A stretch of DNA of 64,000 nucleotides from the NCBI RefSeq assembly GCF_001418325.1, contig NZ_LIPN01000028.1, positions 1-64,000 on the forward strand. The letters run 5' to 3'. The translations under genes and the position numbers were made by a program. Positions 1-10,900 of this stretch are shown one piece after another. This stretch comes from Streptomyces atriruber (lineage in GTDB: Bacteria; Actinomycetota; Actinomycetes; Streptomycetales; Streptomycetaceae). The notes beneath the pieces are model-generated. The model had not been told where the DNA came from. It was given only the letters and a program-made list of their open reading frames with translations, and did not search any database. Every line of letters begins with the position of its first letter. Position 1 is the first letter of the stretch.

Positions 1-1317
1 GTCCCCGCCACCCCGCCCGACGCCGACCTGTCCGTCTGGCCCACGACCACCACGACCCCGGCCCACGGTGACCTCACCGTCGGCGGTGTCCCGCTCACCG
101 ACATCGCGGAGCGCTTTGGCACCCCCGCGTACCTCATCGACGAAGCCGACGTACGCACCCGCTGCCGCACGTACCGGCAGGCCTTCCCGGACGCCGAAGT
201 CCTCTACGCCGCCAAGGCGTTCCTGTGCCGCGCCATGGCGCACTGGATGGAGGAGGAAGGGCTCGGCCTGGACGTGTGCTCCGCCGGTGAGCTGGAGCTC
301 GCCGTCACCACGGGCTTCCCCGCGGAACGCATCGTGCTGCACGGCAACGCCAAGAGCCCGCACGACCTGCGGGCGGCGCTCCGGCTCGGTGTGGGCCGGA
401 TCGTCATCGACAGCGCGTCGGAGATCGCCCGGCTCGCCGCGGCCGTGCCGCCGGGCAGCCGCCAGAAGGTGATGGTGCGGGTGGTGCCCGGCATCGCCGC
501 CGGCGGCCACACCAAGATCCGCACGGGCACGGACGACCAGAAGTTCGGCCTGTCGCTCGCGGACGGCTCGGCTCAGCACGCGGTCGCCCGCATCCTCGGC
601 CAGCCGACGCTCGAACTGGTGGGCCTGCACTGCCACCTCGGCTCACAGATCACGACGGAGAAGCCCTTCCTCGCCGCGGTGCGCCGCATGGTCGGGCTGA
701 TGGCCCGCATCAAGGACCAGCACGGGCTCACACTGCCCGAACTGGACCTCGGCGGCGGGCACGGCGTCGCGTACCGCCCCGGCGAGGACGCGCTCGACGT
801 TCCCGCGCTCGCCCGCCGGGTGCGGGCCGAGCTGGTCGAGAGCTGCGCGGTGGCGGGCCTTGCCGTGCCCCGCCTGATCGTGGAGCCGGGGCGGGCCATC
901 GCGGGCCCGGCGGGAGTGGCGCTCTACCGGGTCCTCGCGGTCAAGCGCACCGCCGGGCACACCTTCGTCGCCGTCGACGGCGGCATGAGCGACAACCCGC
1001 GTCCGGCCCTGTACGGCGTGCGCTACCTGCCCCGGCTGGTCGGGCGGCGCTCCACGGCCGAGCCCGCCGCGGTGACCGTGGTCGGACGGCACTGCGAGGC
1101 CGGTGACATCCTCGCCTCGGACGTCCTGCTGCCCGGTGACGTACGGCCGGGGGACCTGCTCGGCGTTCCTGTCGCCGGGGCGTACCACCTGTCGATGGCC
1201 TCCGGCTACAACCTCGTCGGCCGCCCACCCGTGGTCGCCGTGTCCGACGGGCACGCCAGGCTGCTGGTCCGCCGGGAGTCGCTGGAGGACTTCCGGAGCC
1301 GGGACGTGGGCCTGTAG
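1..1317 (+). CDS. Diaminopimelate decarboxylase-like PLP enzyme, 5' end missing
   Basis: Fold-type III PLP decarboxylase of the LysA group, which converts meso-diaminopimelate to lysine. The reading frame is open from base 1, so the N-terminus lies outside the window; the ATG at 235 is internal because conserved sequence precedes it. The PLP lysine is in YAAKAF (codon 214-216). HCHLGSQ, the glycine-rich GGGHG and EPGRAI follow, and the C-terminal part has the catalytic-cysteine motif CEAGD and the GAYHLSMAS segment typical of LysA. The canonical LysA C-terminus usually reads SMSSNYN, here SMASGYN, so this could be a paralogue acting on a related D-amino acid. No operon partner is evident; the sigma factor gene follows after about 190 bases. 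Confidence 0.8.
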   Translation, partial: VPATPPDADLSVWPTTTTTPAHGDLTVGGVPLTDIAERFGTPAYLIDEADVRTRCRTYRQAFPDAEVLYAAKAFLCRAMAHWMEEEGLGLDVCSAGELELAVTTGFPAERIVLHGNAKSPHDLRAALRLGVGRIVIDSASEIARLAAAVPPGSRQKVMVRVVPGIAAGGHTKIRTGTDDQKFGLSLADGSAQHAVARILGQPTLELVGLHCHLGSQITTEKPFLAAVRRMVGLMARIKDQHGLTLPELDLGGGHGVAYRPGEDALDVPALARRVRAELVESCAVAGLAVPRLIVEPGRAIAGPAGVALYRVLAVKRTAGHTFVAVDGGMSDNPRPALYGVRYLPRLVGRRSTAEPAAVTVVGRHCEAGDILASDVLLPGDVRPGDLLGVPVAGAYHLSMASGYNLVGRPPVVAVSDGHARLLVRRESLEDFRSRDVGL

Positions 1318-1507
1318 CGCCTCGGCACGGGCATTCCCGACTGCCTTGTGCGGACACCTGTTTGGTGCCGGATCGCAAGGGCAGGCGAATGTCGTGCTTC
1401 GGACCGGAGGCGCGTTCGCGGGAGCGGTGTGTTTGCTCCTGGTGGATGCCCGCCGGGGCGCCCCGTTTCTCGCGGTCCATGTCGGCGCACCGTTGAGGAG
1501 CGAACTG

Positions 1508-2344
1508 ATGCTCACGAATCTCACTGAATACTCGACCCGCCACCGCACGGCGGTCCGGCACTCCCACCACGACGCACCCGACACCACCGCGGAGTTCGCC
1601 CGGCTCGCCGCGCTGGAGGACGGCCCGGAGCGGGACGTCCTGTGCGAGGAGATCGTCGGCGCATGGCTGCCCATGGCCCACCGGCTGGCCGCCCGTTACC
1701 GCAACAAGGGCGAGAGCCTGGAGGACTTGAGGCAGGTCGCCGCGATGGGCCTGGTCAAGGCAGTCAACCGGTACGAGCCCGGTCGCGGCGCCTTCGAGAG
1801 CTACGCAGTGCCCACCATCACGGGTGAACTGCGCAGGCACTTCCGCGACCGCATGTGGGACGTACGGGTTCCCCGGCGCGTCCAGGACCTGCGCAACAAG
1901 GTCCGGGTCGCGCGCCGCGAACTCCGTGACATGCCGGGCGGCGGACCCGAGCCCGCCATTGCCGACATCGCCGCGCACGCGGGGCTGACGGAGGACGAGG
2001 TGCGGGACGGCATGCAGGCCATGGAGGGCTACAGCGCCCTGTCGCTGGACGCGGAGCTCTCGTCCACCGAGGCCGACGGGTTCAGCCTCGCCGACACCTT
2101 GGGGGCGCCCGACGCGGCGTACGACGTCGTCACCGACCGGGAGGCTGCGAAGAGGGGGCTGCGGAAGCTGCCGGAGCGCGAGCGGACCATCCTGTACCTG
2201 CGCTTCTTCGAGGACATGACGCAGAGCCGGATCGCGCAGGAGCTCGGCATCTCGCAGATGCACGTCTCGCGCCTGATCAGCCGCAGTTGCGCCCGCGTGC
2301 GCGCCGAGGCCGACCACGGGTCCCCGGCCACGCGGGCGGCCTGA
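1508..2344 (+). CDS. SigB/SigF-family RNA polymerase sigma factor
   Basis: 278-residue group-3 sigma factor of the stress/sporulation type (SigB, SigF, SigG of Streptomyces). Region 2 is visible as the segment around LEDLRQVAAMGLVKAVNRY with FESYAVPTITGELRRHFRD. Region 3 follows, and region 4 carries a helix-turn-helix in RIAQELGISQMHVSRL near the C-terminus. The ATG at 1508 is preceded by GAGGAG at a good ribosome-binding distance; the frame stays open upstream, but nothing conserved is seen there. Factors of this family are usually held by RsbW-type anti-sigma kinases, and such an ATPase gene lies at 39269, though not adjacent. A strong hairpin follows the stop. Which regulon it serves cannot be told from sequence. 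Confidence 0.9.
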   Translation: MLTNLTEYSTRHRTAVRHSHHDAPDTTAEFARLAALEDGPERDVLCEEIVGAWLPMAHRLAARYRNKGESLEDLRQVAAMGLVKAVNRYEPGRGAFESYAVPTITGELRRHFRDRMWDVRVPRRVQDLRNKVRVARRELRDMPGGGPEPAIADIAAHAGLTEDEVRDGMQAMEGYSALSLDAELSSTEADGFSLADTLGAPDAAYDVVTDREAAKRGLRKLPERERTILYLRFFEDMTQSRIAQELGISQMHVSRLISRSCARVRAEADHGSPATRAA

Positions 2345-2366
2345 CCCCCGGCCCCGGCACGCGAAA

Positions 2367-2406
2367 CGGCTCGGCCCGCCCACCGACGGGTGGGCGGGCC
2401 GAGCCG
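2367..2406. terminator. Bidirectional hairpin terminator
   Basis: A perfect 18-bp inverted repeat (2367-2384 with 2389-2406) closes a 4-base GACG loop. It lies between the convergent sigma factor and purB genes, so it can serve both. There is no U-tract, as is common in Streptomyces. Confidence 0.85.
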
Positions 2407-2433
2407 CTCGGACGCGGGCCGCGGGCTCCGGGG

Positions 2434-3876
2434 CTAGAGGATCGCGCCCGGCGTGTAGGCCGCGGCCTCGGGGTGCTCCTTCAGCAGGGCCTCGATCTGC
2501 CCGACGACCGCGGTGACCTGGTCGCTCGCGGCGCCGGTGAACGACAGCTTGTCGGCCATCAGCTCGTCCAACTGTGCGCGGTCCAGCGGGATCCGCTCGT
2601 CCGCGGCGAGCTTGTCGAGCAGTTCGTTGCGCTCGGCGCCCTGCTCGCGCATCGCCAGCGCGGAGGCGACCGCGTTCTCCTTGATGGCCTCGTGGGCCTC
2701 CTCGCGGCCGACGCCCGCGCGCACCGAGGCCATCAGGACCTTGGTGGTGGCGAGGAAGGGGAGGTAGCGGTCCAGCTCGCGTGCCACGACCGCAGGGAAG
2801 GCGCCGAACTCGTCGAGCACCGTCAGGAAGGTCTCCAGGAGGCCGTCGAGCGCGAAGAACGCGTCGGGCAGGGCGACCCGGCGCACGACGGAGCAGGAGA
2901 CGTCGCCTTCGTTCCACTGGTCGCCCGCCAGTTCGCCGGTCATCGAGGCGTAACCCCGCAGGATGACGGTGAGGCCGTTGACGCGCTCGCAGGAGCGGGT
3001 GTTCATCTTGTGGGGCATCGCGGACGAACCGACCTGGCCGGGCTTGAAGCCTTCGGTGACCAGCTCGTGACCCGCCATCAGACGGATCGTCTTGGCCAGC
3101 GAGGAGGGCGCCGCGGCGACCTGCACCAGGGCGGTGACGACCTCGTAGTCGAGCGAGCGCGGGTAGACCTGGCCGACCGAGGTGAAGGCGCTGTCGAAGC
3201 CGAGGTGCCCGGCGATGCGCCGCTCCAGGTCGGTCAGCTTGGCGGCGTCGCCGCCGAGCAGGTCGAGCATGTCCTGGGCGGTGCCGACCGGGCCCTTGAT
3301 GCCGCGCAGCGGGTAGCGGCCGAGCAGGTCGTCCACGCGGCGGTAGGCGACGAGGAGCTCGTCGGCGCCGGTCGCGAAACGCTTGCCCAGCGTCGTCGCC
3401 TGCGCGGCGACGTTGTGCGAGCGGCCGGCCATGACCAGCTCGCCGTACTCACCGGCGAGCTTGCCGAGCCGGGCGAGGACCGCGACGGTGCGGGAGCGGA
3501 TCAGCTCCAGGGAGAGCCGGATCTGCAGCTGCTCCACGTTCTCGGTCAGGTCGCGCGAGGTCATGCCCTTGTGGACGTGCTCGTGCCCGGCGAGGGCGTT
3601 GAACTCCTCGATGCGGGCCTTCACGTCATGGCGCGTGACCTTCTCGCGCTCGGCGATCGAGGCCAGGTCGACCTGGTCGAGCACGCGCTCGTAGTCGGCG
3701 ATGGCGGCGTCGGGAACCTCGATCCCGAGGTCCTTCTGGGCGCGGAGCACGGCGAGCCAGAGCTGACGCTCCAGCTTCACCTTCTGCTCGGGCGACCAGA
3801 GGGTGGCGAGCTCGGCGGAGGCATAACGTCCGGCGAGGACGTTCGGGATACGGGGCTTTGCGGGCGCGGCAGTCAC
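2434..3876 (-). CDS. purB: Adenylosuccinate lyase
   Basis: 480-residue fumarase/aspartase-superfamily lyase. It releases fumarate from SAICAR and from adenylosuccinate in purine synthesis. The family signature SSAMPHKMN and the HVHKGMTSRDLTENV region are present, and the sequence is near-colinear with actinobacterial PurB as I remember it. The GTG at 3876 was chosen because the protein then begins TAAPAKPRIPNVLAGRYAS, as in homologues; the longer frame to 3999 adds unconserved sequence. No good ribosome-binding site precedes the GTG. The gene belongs to the conserved backbone, and the NRPS operon ends immediately upstream of it in the same orientation, separated by a terminator. Confidence 0.95.
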   Translation of the reverse strand: MTAAPAKPRIPNVLAGRYASAELATLWSPEQKVKLERQLWLAVLRAQKDLGIEVPDAAIADYERVLDQVDLASIAEREKVTRHDVKARIEEFNALAGHEHVHKGMTSRDLTENVEQLQIRLSLELIRSRTVAVLARLGKLAGEYGELVMAGRSHNVAAQATTLGKRFATGADELLVAYRRVDDLLGRYPLRGIKGPVGTAQDMLDLLGGDAAKLTDLERRIAGHLGFDSAFTSVGQVYPRSLDYEVVTALVQVAAAPSSLAKTIRLMAGHELVTEGFKPGQVGSSAMPHKMNTRSCERVNGLTVILRGYASMTGELAGDQWNEGDVSCSVVRRVALPDAFFALDGLLETFLTVLDEFGAFPAVVARELDRYLPFLATTKVLMASVRAGVGREEAHEAIKENAVASALAMREQGAERNELLDKLAADERIPLDRAQLDELMADKLSFTGAASDQVTAVVGQIEALLKEHPEAAAYTPGAIL

Positions 3877-3972
3877 GTGTACGGAGTTTACCGGGCGTCC
3901 ATACAGGCTCCGAACCATCTGCATGTGTAGGAACCTCCAGGTCAGAGGCGCCTGGATCTTCACTTCGGCGCC

Positions 3973-3995
3973 CGGGCCGCCCCGTGGGCGGCCCG
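3973..3995 (-). terminator. Terminator of the NRPS/tauD operon
   Basis: A 10-bp perfect GC-rich inverted repeat with a 3-base loop lies 11 bases after the tauD-like stop codon. It probably ends the biosynthetic operon before purB. Confidence 0.7.
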
Positions 3996-4006
3996 GCACG
4001 CGACGG

Positions 4007-4876
4007 TCAGCCCTTCAGCGGGCCCCCGTTGATCGCGACGCGTCGGCCGTAGCGGGTCATCGGGTAGTAGTCGTACGTCGCATGGTGCTGGACGCACCGG
4101 TTGTCCCAGAAGACCAGGGTGTTCGGGGCCCAGCGGACGCGGCAGGCGAGCATCGCGCGGTGCGGGACGAGGGCGAAGAGCATGTCGAGCACCGCACGGC
4201 TCTCGTCCTCCGACAGCTGCGGGATGCGGGAGGTGTACGCCTGGTTCACGTAGAGGATCGGGCGGTCCGTCTCGGGGTGCCGGACCACGAGCGGGTGTTC
4301 GTTGACCGGGACCTCGTAGTTCGGCGGCACGGTGTAGCCCCGGAAGCTCTGGTAGCCGTCGTGCACGGCGGTCAGACCGTCGAGGAGCCCGCGCCAGGTG
4401 GGGGAGAGCATCTCGTAGGCCAGGTGCATGTTGGCGAACAGCGTGTCGCCGCCGCTCCCGCCCGCCGGCGTCTCGGTGATGTACAGCATCGAGCCGAGAG
4501 AGGGCTCGGCGTCCGCGGTGCCGTCCGCGTGCCAGGCGTTGCCCGCGACGTTCACCGCCGCCGCGCTGGTCTTGATCTCCAGCACGTACGGGTCGCCCTC
4601 CGGCGGCGGGGGGTTCACCGGGCGCAGCTCGCCGAAGTGCCCGGCGAAGCGCTTGTGCTCCTCGTCGGTGATCTCCTGGTCGCGGAAGACCAGCACGTGG
4701 TGGTCGAGGAAGGCGGTCTTCACCTCGGCCAGCTGGGCTTCGGACAGCCGGGCGAGGTCCACGCCGGAGACCTCGGCGCCGATGACGGGGGTCAGGGGAG
4801 CGACGGATATCTCCCGGTAGTCCCTCGGCGGCCTGGTCGTGATGGCTTCGAGGGCGTCCAGCTCGTACTGCTCCAC
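4007..4876 (-). CDS. TauD/TfdA-family Fe(II)/2-oxoglutarate dioxygenase
   Basis: 289-residue non-haem iron dioxygenase. The metal facial triad is visible: H116 and D118 in WHADG, and the distal histidine H264 in WDNRCVQHHA. Arginines near residues 275-279 would bind 2-oxoglutarate. It starts at a GTG with AGGAGG seven bases upstream. It is the last gene of the operon, about 115 bases after the hybrid NRPS/PKS gene and behind a strong hairpin. Family members outside taurine metabolism often hydroxylate amino acids for natural products. In detoxin/rimosamide clusters, as I know them, a TauD-like gene is one of three core genes beside an NRPS and an NRPS/PKS. The inferred role here is hydroxylation of a building block, plausibly proline; the substrate is not shown by the sequence. 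Confidence 0.85.
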   Translation of the reverse strand: MEQYELDALEAITTRPPRDYREISVAPLTPVIGAEVSGVDLARLSEAQLAEVKTAFLDHHVLVFRDQEITDEEHKRFAGHFGELRPVNPPPPEGDPYVLEIKTSAAAVNVAGNAWHADGTADAEPSLGSMLYITETPAGGSGGDTLFANMHLAYEMLSPTWRGLLDGLTAVHDGYQSFRGYTVPPNYEVPVNEHPLVVRHPETDRPILYVNQAYTSRIPQLSEDESRAVLDMLFALVPHRAMLACRVRWAPNTLVFWDNRCVQHHATYDYYPMTRYGRRVAINGGPLKG

Positions 4877-4926
4877 AGGGTCCTCCTGGGTTGCGGCGGG
4901 TCGGGGTGTCCGGATGGTGCACTGGG

Positions 4927-4951
4927 GCCGGGGCCGTGGCGCGGCCCCGGC
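4927..4951 (-). terminator. Hairpin between NRPS/PKS and tauD-like genes
   Basis: Perfect 10-bp inverted repeat (4927-4936 with 4942-4951) with a 5-base loop in the gap between the hybrid synthetase and the dioxygenase. It could reduce readthrough or protect the upstream mRNA; its function is inferred only. Confidence 0.45.
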
Positions 4952-4991
4952 GGGGACTGCGGGTCAGGGGCGGTGCGGTGGTGATCGCGGG

Positions 4992-7900
4992 TCAGGGACG
5001 GCGCGGCACGGCGCCGCTCGCGACGTTGATCGCCTCCGCCACCGTCCCGGCGTGCGGCGGCCGGACGACGCCGTAGTGATCCGTGGCCAGCACGCCCCAC
5101 TCCAGCGATTCCGGCAGGTGGGCATGCCACCGGGCGCGCTGCTCCGCCGGGCTGCCGAGCGCCGGAAGCCCGGCGAACGGCCGCTCGGCCTGCCAGAGCC
5201 GGGTGACGGTGGTGGCGATCCGGGGCACCTGGTGGGTGGCCATGCTGCGCAGGTTGGTCCGGCAGCAGCGGGCGAGCCGGTCGGCGTACGCGCGGGCCTG
5301 CTGCCCCCCGGGGCCGTCCCCGGCGATGCCGAGCTCGGCGGCGAACACCGTGCTCAGCCGGGTGTCGTCGTACGCCTCGAAGACCGGGCCGCTGCCGGGC
5401 GGCGGCGGGTCGACCAGGTGCAGCGAGCGGGCCGGGTGTCCGGCCGCCTCGGCCTCGGCCGCCATGTCCGTGGCGACCCATGCCCCGAAGGACCAGCCCG
5501 CCAGGTGCCAGCGCCAGGCGTCCTGGGGGAAGCGGGCCCGCAGCGCCGAGGCGTACCGCCGGGCGCGGTCGCGCAGCGTCCAGTCGGCAGGTGCCGTCTG
5601 CCGCAGGCCGGGGTCGGCGATCAGTACGACGGACAGGCTCGGGTCGAGGGCGGCGACCAGGGGACGGTAGGACTGGATGTCCCCGCCGACCGGGTGCACG
5701 AGGCACACCACGTCGGTGCCGGTGCCCTCCTGCCACACCTCCAGCGCGACCTGGTCGGTGCCGGTCTCCGTGCCCGCGCCTTCCTGGCCCGTCGGCTCGC
5801 CCCGCTGTTCGGCCAGGAGCCGCACGATCTCGGTGAGGCTGGCCCGGTGGCTGAAGGAGGCCAGGTCCAGCTCCACCCCGAAGTGCCGGTCGATCTTCTC
5901 GATGAGGTCCAGGAGGGTCAGCGAGTCGGCCCCCAGGTCGTACAGCGACGCGTCGGGGGCGAGATCGTCGACGTCCAGCGCGTCCCGCGTCCACTCGGCC
6001 AACAGGTCGCAGGGCTCCCGGTGCTCCTCGGCGGGCCGCTCGGCGGGTGCGCCGTCCCGACGCGGCGTGCCGGGCACCGGTCCGGCGTAGAAGACGCGTG
6101 ACCGGTCGAGGTCGGTGGTGGACACCAGCACGTGCGGCAGCCGGAGTTCGAGCGCCCGCGCGAACGTGCGCGCTCCCTCGGCGGCGGTCAGACCGACCGC
6201 GAGGTGCGCCTGGTGACGGCTGTCGCTCCGGGTCCCGCGCACCGCCATCCCGGCCTCCCGCCACACGTCCCAGCCGATGCCGATCCGCGCGGTCCGCCCC
6301 GTCCCGTCGCCGCCGTACCGGGCGAACGCGTCGAGCAGGGCGTTGGCAGCCGCGTAGTCGTACTGGCCGACTCCGCCGAGCTGCGCCGACATGGAGGAGC
6401 AGTAGACCGCGACGTCCGGCCGGAACTGCTCGACGAGGAGTTCCACCAGCAGGGCGCCGCGCACCTTGGCGGCATGGGCCCCGTGCGCGGAGCCCGCCTC
6501 ACGAAGGGACAGCAGACCGCCCGCAGGCACCCCTACGGCGTGCACCACGGAGGCCAGTGCCACCGTGCGGGCGGCGATCAGGGCTGCCACCTCCTTCGGC
6601 GGCGTGACGGCGAGATCCGCCTCGACGAGATCGACGCGGTCCGCCCAGCGGGTGAGTTCCTCGGGCAGCCGAGGCCGCCGGGACAGCAGCAGCACGCGTC
6701 CCTCGGTGTGCTGCAGCAGCCAGGCGGCGAGGCCGGAGCCGATGCCGCCGGTGCCGCCGAGGATCAGATGGTCACCGCCCGCGGGCGCCGCGGCGGCCGT
6801 CTGTACCGCGTCTCCCGACGCCGGAGCCGCCGCGCGCAGGGGCAGCGTCACCTGCTCCCACCAGTAGCCCTCGCGCAGCGCCAGATGGCGCGGCGGCGGT
6901 GCGGAGGCCGACGCGACCAGCAGCGCGGACAGCCGCGGGGCCCAGCCGTCCGGGTCCTCGACGTCCACCCAGTGCCCGTCGGGGGCACCCTCCTGCGGCG
7001 CGACCTCGGTGACGCCGGCGAGCAGCGCAGCCTCGGGGCGGGTGACCGCGCCGAGTACCGGCCGGGCCCCGCACGACAGCCACCACGGCCGTACGGTCAG
7101 CTCCCGTGGCGCCCCCTGGAGGGCGCGGACCACGGCGGCGGGGGTGTCCAGGCAGGCCCAGGCCGCCCGGTCGAGCGACTTGTCGCCGACCGACCCGTCG
7201 ATGCCGAGCGGGAGCGTGTGCAGCCAGTCGACCTCCGTGCAGCCCTCGTCGACGAGGGTGTCCAGGACGCGTCGCAGCTGCCCGGGGTCGGCCGGGTCGG
7301 CCTCGAATCGGTCGTGTTCGGGGCGGGCGAAGTGCTCCGCGGCCCTGACCCACACCACGCGGCGGTGGCCCGCGGCGAGCGCGCCGGGGGCGGCGCCGTC
7401 CGGCGGCCCGTCCGCGACGACGACCAACGTCCGCGCGCACGGCGCGACGGCGGCGCCTGCCGTGGCCCGCCGCAGCCGGGTCCACTGCGGCTGGTGCAGC
7501 CAGTCCGCCTCGGGCAGCCGAACCGGTACGGCCACGACGTCGGGTGCGGTGTGCCCGCCGGTCGACGGGGGCGCCGAGGGCCGGGCGGTCGCACGGGGGA
7601 AGTCGTACGGGGCGAGGTCGAACGCCGGGGCGGGGAAGTCCCACGGCGGCTGCGCAGGGCCGTCCGGCCAGGCGAGCGTGCGGCCCGCCAGCCAGGCGTC
7701 GGCCAGCTCCGCTGCCGGGCGGCCACGGGTCTCCAGGGCGGGCCCGGGAACGGGCTCGGGGCGCGCCGCGGCCGCCGTACGCAGCCAAGCGACGGCGGTC
7801 CCCGCGTCCCGGCAGACGGCTGCCGCCCGCAGCGGACCCTGCGGGCGGCCCGCCTGAAGGTGCCGCAACGTGCGGGCGTAGCTCTCGGGATGCCGTGCGA

Positions 7901-10900
7901 GGTGGGCGGCCACGCGCGCGGCGTCCGCGGCGAGTTGGGCCTCGCTCACGGCCGACAGCACGACGAGCGGCACCGTCCCGGCACCCGTGGCCTCCTGCGG
8001 GTCCGTGACCACGGACGGAGCCGGCGCCTCCACGATCACGTGCGCGTTGGTGCCGCCGATGCCGAAGCTGCTCACCGCGGCGACCCGCTCCCGGCCCTCC
8101 GGCCAGGGAAGCGCCTGCGTCGGTATGTAGAACGGCGCCGGGGAGGGACCGATCTCCGGGTTGAGCGCGCGGAAATCACGGGTGGGCGGAACCTGCCCGT
8201 GGTGGACCGCGAGCACGGCCCTGATCAGGCCGACGGCCCCGGCGGCGGCGCCCAGATGACCGATCTGGCTCTTCACCGAGCTGAGGGCGACGTGGTCCGG
8301 CTCGTCCACCCCGAGGGCCTGGCGCAGCGCACCGGCCTCCACCGGGTCGCCGAGCCGGGTACCGGTGCCGTGCGCCTCGACGTACGCCACGTCGGAGCCC
8401 GCGCGGCCGCTGCGGGTCAGCGCGCTGCGGATCACCTCGCGCTGACCCGCCAGGGACGGGGCGCTGTAACTGAGCTTGGCCGCGCCGTCGTTGTTCACCG
8501 CGGAACCGCTGATCAGCGCGTAGACGGTGTCGCCGTCGCGGCGCGCGAGGGCGAGCGGCTTCAGCACGAGCACCCCGGCGCCGCTGCCCCCGACGGTGCC
8601 GCCCGCGTCGTCACTGAAGGGCCGGCAGTGGCCGTCGGGCGAGAAGATGTGCTGCGGACGGTAGCGGTATCCGTCGGTCAGCTCCGGGTCGACGAGCACA
8701 CCGCCCGCGAGCATCACGTCGGCGTCGCCGAGCCGCAGCAGCGAAGCCGCCAGGTGTACGGCGACGAGCGAACTGGAGCACGCCGTCTGGGCGGCGAGCG
8801 CGGGTCCGGTGAGCCCGAGATGGAAGGCGACCTTGGTGGCGAGGAAGTCCTTCTCGTGGTGGAGGGCCAGCTGGAAGTCGTCGGGCAGCGCGTCGGAACC
8901 GGTCTCGCGGAGCATCGCCCGGAAGTAGGTGTTCTCACCGGCGCCCGCGATCAGGCCGGTCCGCAGCGCACCGGGATCGGCGATGCCCGCGTGGGCGAGC
9001 GCCTCGACACAGGTCATGAGCAGCTGGCGCTGCTGCGGGTCCATCAGCCGGGCTTCCTGACGGCTGATGCCGAACCGTGCCGGGTCGAAGTCCAGCATCC
9101 CGTCCAGTTGGCTGCGCGCGCCGACCAGGCCGTCCGGCGCGTCGAAGTGCTCGATGCCGCTCCGCCCGGAGACCACCAGGTCCCAGAAGGCCGCGAGGTC
9201 CGGTGCGCCGGGCGCGCGGACGGCCATCCCGATGACGGCGACGGGGTCGTCCGCGGCGGCAGTGGGGGAGTCGGTCGTACGCGGGTCGGTCGCCGGATCC
9301 GTGCCCGGGTCCGTGCGCCGGAGGAATCCCGCCAACTCCCTGGGAGTGACGTGTTCGAAGAGGTCGGCGACGGTGAAGCGGAGCCCGAGCCCCGCGGTGC
9401 AGCGCAGATGGAAGCGCATCAGGCCGAGGCTGGAGGCGCCCGCCGCGAAGTAGGTCTGGTCCGGCGCGATGGGCAGGCCGGTCACTTCTTCGAAGACGGC
9501 GGCCAGTTGCGCCTCCCGCGCGGACGGCGGCGGCGCGGTGCCGCTGCCGCCGTCGGGGGTGCCCGTGAGCTCCCGGCCGGGCGCGCGCAGCGCGGCGTCC
9601 CGGTCGAGCTTGCCGCTCGGGGTGCGCGGCAGCCGTTCGAGGAGACGGAAGCGCTCGACCCGTATGTGCCCGGGGAGCAGCCCGGCCAGGTGCTCGCGCA
9701 GCTCGGCGGGCGACGGCGCGTCGCCGCGGCACTGGAGACAGGCGACCAGCGCGGACCCCTCGACGGCGACGACGGCCCCGAGGACGGCGTCGTGCCGCGT
9801 CAGCGCGGCCTCGACCTGCCCCGGCTCCAGCCGGTGGCCGCTCAGTTTGATCTGGTCGTCCGCGCGGCCGAGGCAGTGCAGAAGACCGTCGTGGTCGAAG
9901 CGCGCACGGTCGCCGCTGCGGTAGAAGAGCCCGTCGCCGGGGAGCCGGACGAACCGCTCCCGGTTCAGCGGGGTCTCACCCAGATAGCAGGGCTCGTCCG
10001 GCACGCCGCCGATGAGCAGTTCACCGGCGCAGCCGGGCGGCAGTGGGAGGTCGGCCTCGTCGACGACGCGCAGCACCGCACCGGCCACCGGGTGACCGAT
10101 CGCCGGACGGTCCGGCCAGTCCGCCGGATCGCCGTCCAGGCACAGACCGCTGACGACGTGCGTCTCGGTCGGGCCGTAATGGTTGAACAGCCGTGAGCCG
10201 GGCATGCCCGCGAACCACCTGCGGACGGCGCCGGTGCAGACCAGCTGCTCGCCCGCGGTCACCACCTCCCGCAGCCGGGACGGGTATCGGCCCAGGTGCA
10301 CGGCGTGCTCGGCGAGCAACTGCAGGGCCACGTACGGCAGGAAGAGCCGTTCGACGCCCTCCGACTCCAGCTGGTCGAGCAGCGCGGGGACGTCGCGTCG
10401 CAGGGCGGGATCGATCAGCCGCAGACAGCCGCCGGTGCACAGGGTCCCGAAGATCTCCTGGAAGGAGACGTCGAAGGAGAGCATGGCGAACTGCTGGGTC
10501 AGCGCGGGCGCGCCCAGGCCGCCGGGCCCCGCCTGCCAGTGCAGCAGGTTGCTCAGCGTGCGGTCGAAGACCCGCACACCCTTCGGGCGTCCGGTGGAGC
10601 CGGAGGTGAAGAGGGTGTACAGCGGCCGGGTGCCCCGGTGCGCGGGGAGCGACGGTCCGTCGGCGGCATCCTCGGCCCCGGCGTCGGAACCCGCGCCGGA
10701 CCCCGCCTCGGACAGCGTGACGTGCAGGCGGGGCGCGCCGCCGGGGTCCACCCCGTCGAACGCCGTCCCGTCGCCCGGCAGGAGCAGCACGCACAGCGGG
10801 TCGGTCTGCTCCAGCACCTGCCGGAGCAGCGCGGGTGGGTACGACGGGTCGAGCGGGACCGCCGTCAGGTTCAGCCGGGCCAGCGCGAGGAGCGCCACCA

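Noticed and set aside
941-2917. Minus-strand ORF of 658 codons across LysA, sigma factor and purB
   Set aside because: It crosses three convincing genes and a terminator and its product is low-complexity.
6132-10196. Plus-strand ORF of 1354 codons antisense to the hybrid NRPS/PKS
   Set aside because: Same shadow effect; no motifs, and the minus frame carries KS, KR and T domains over the same bases.
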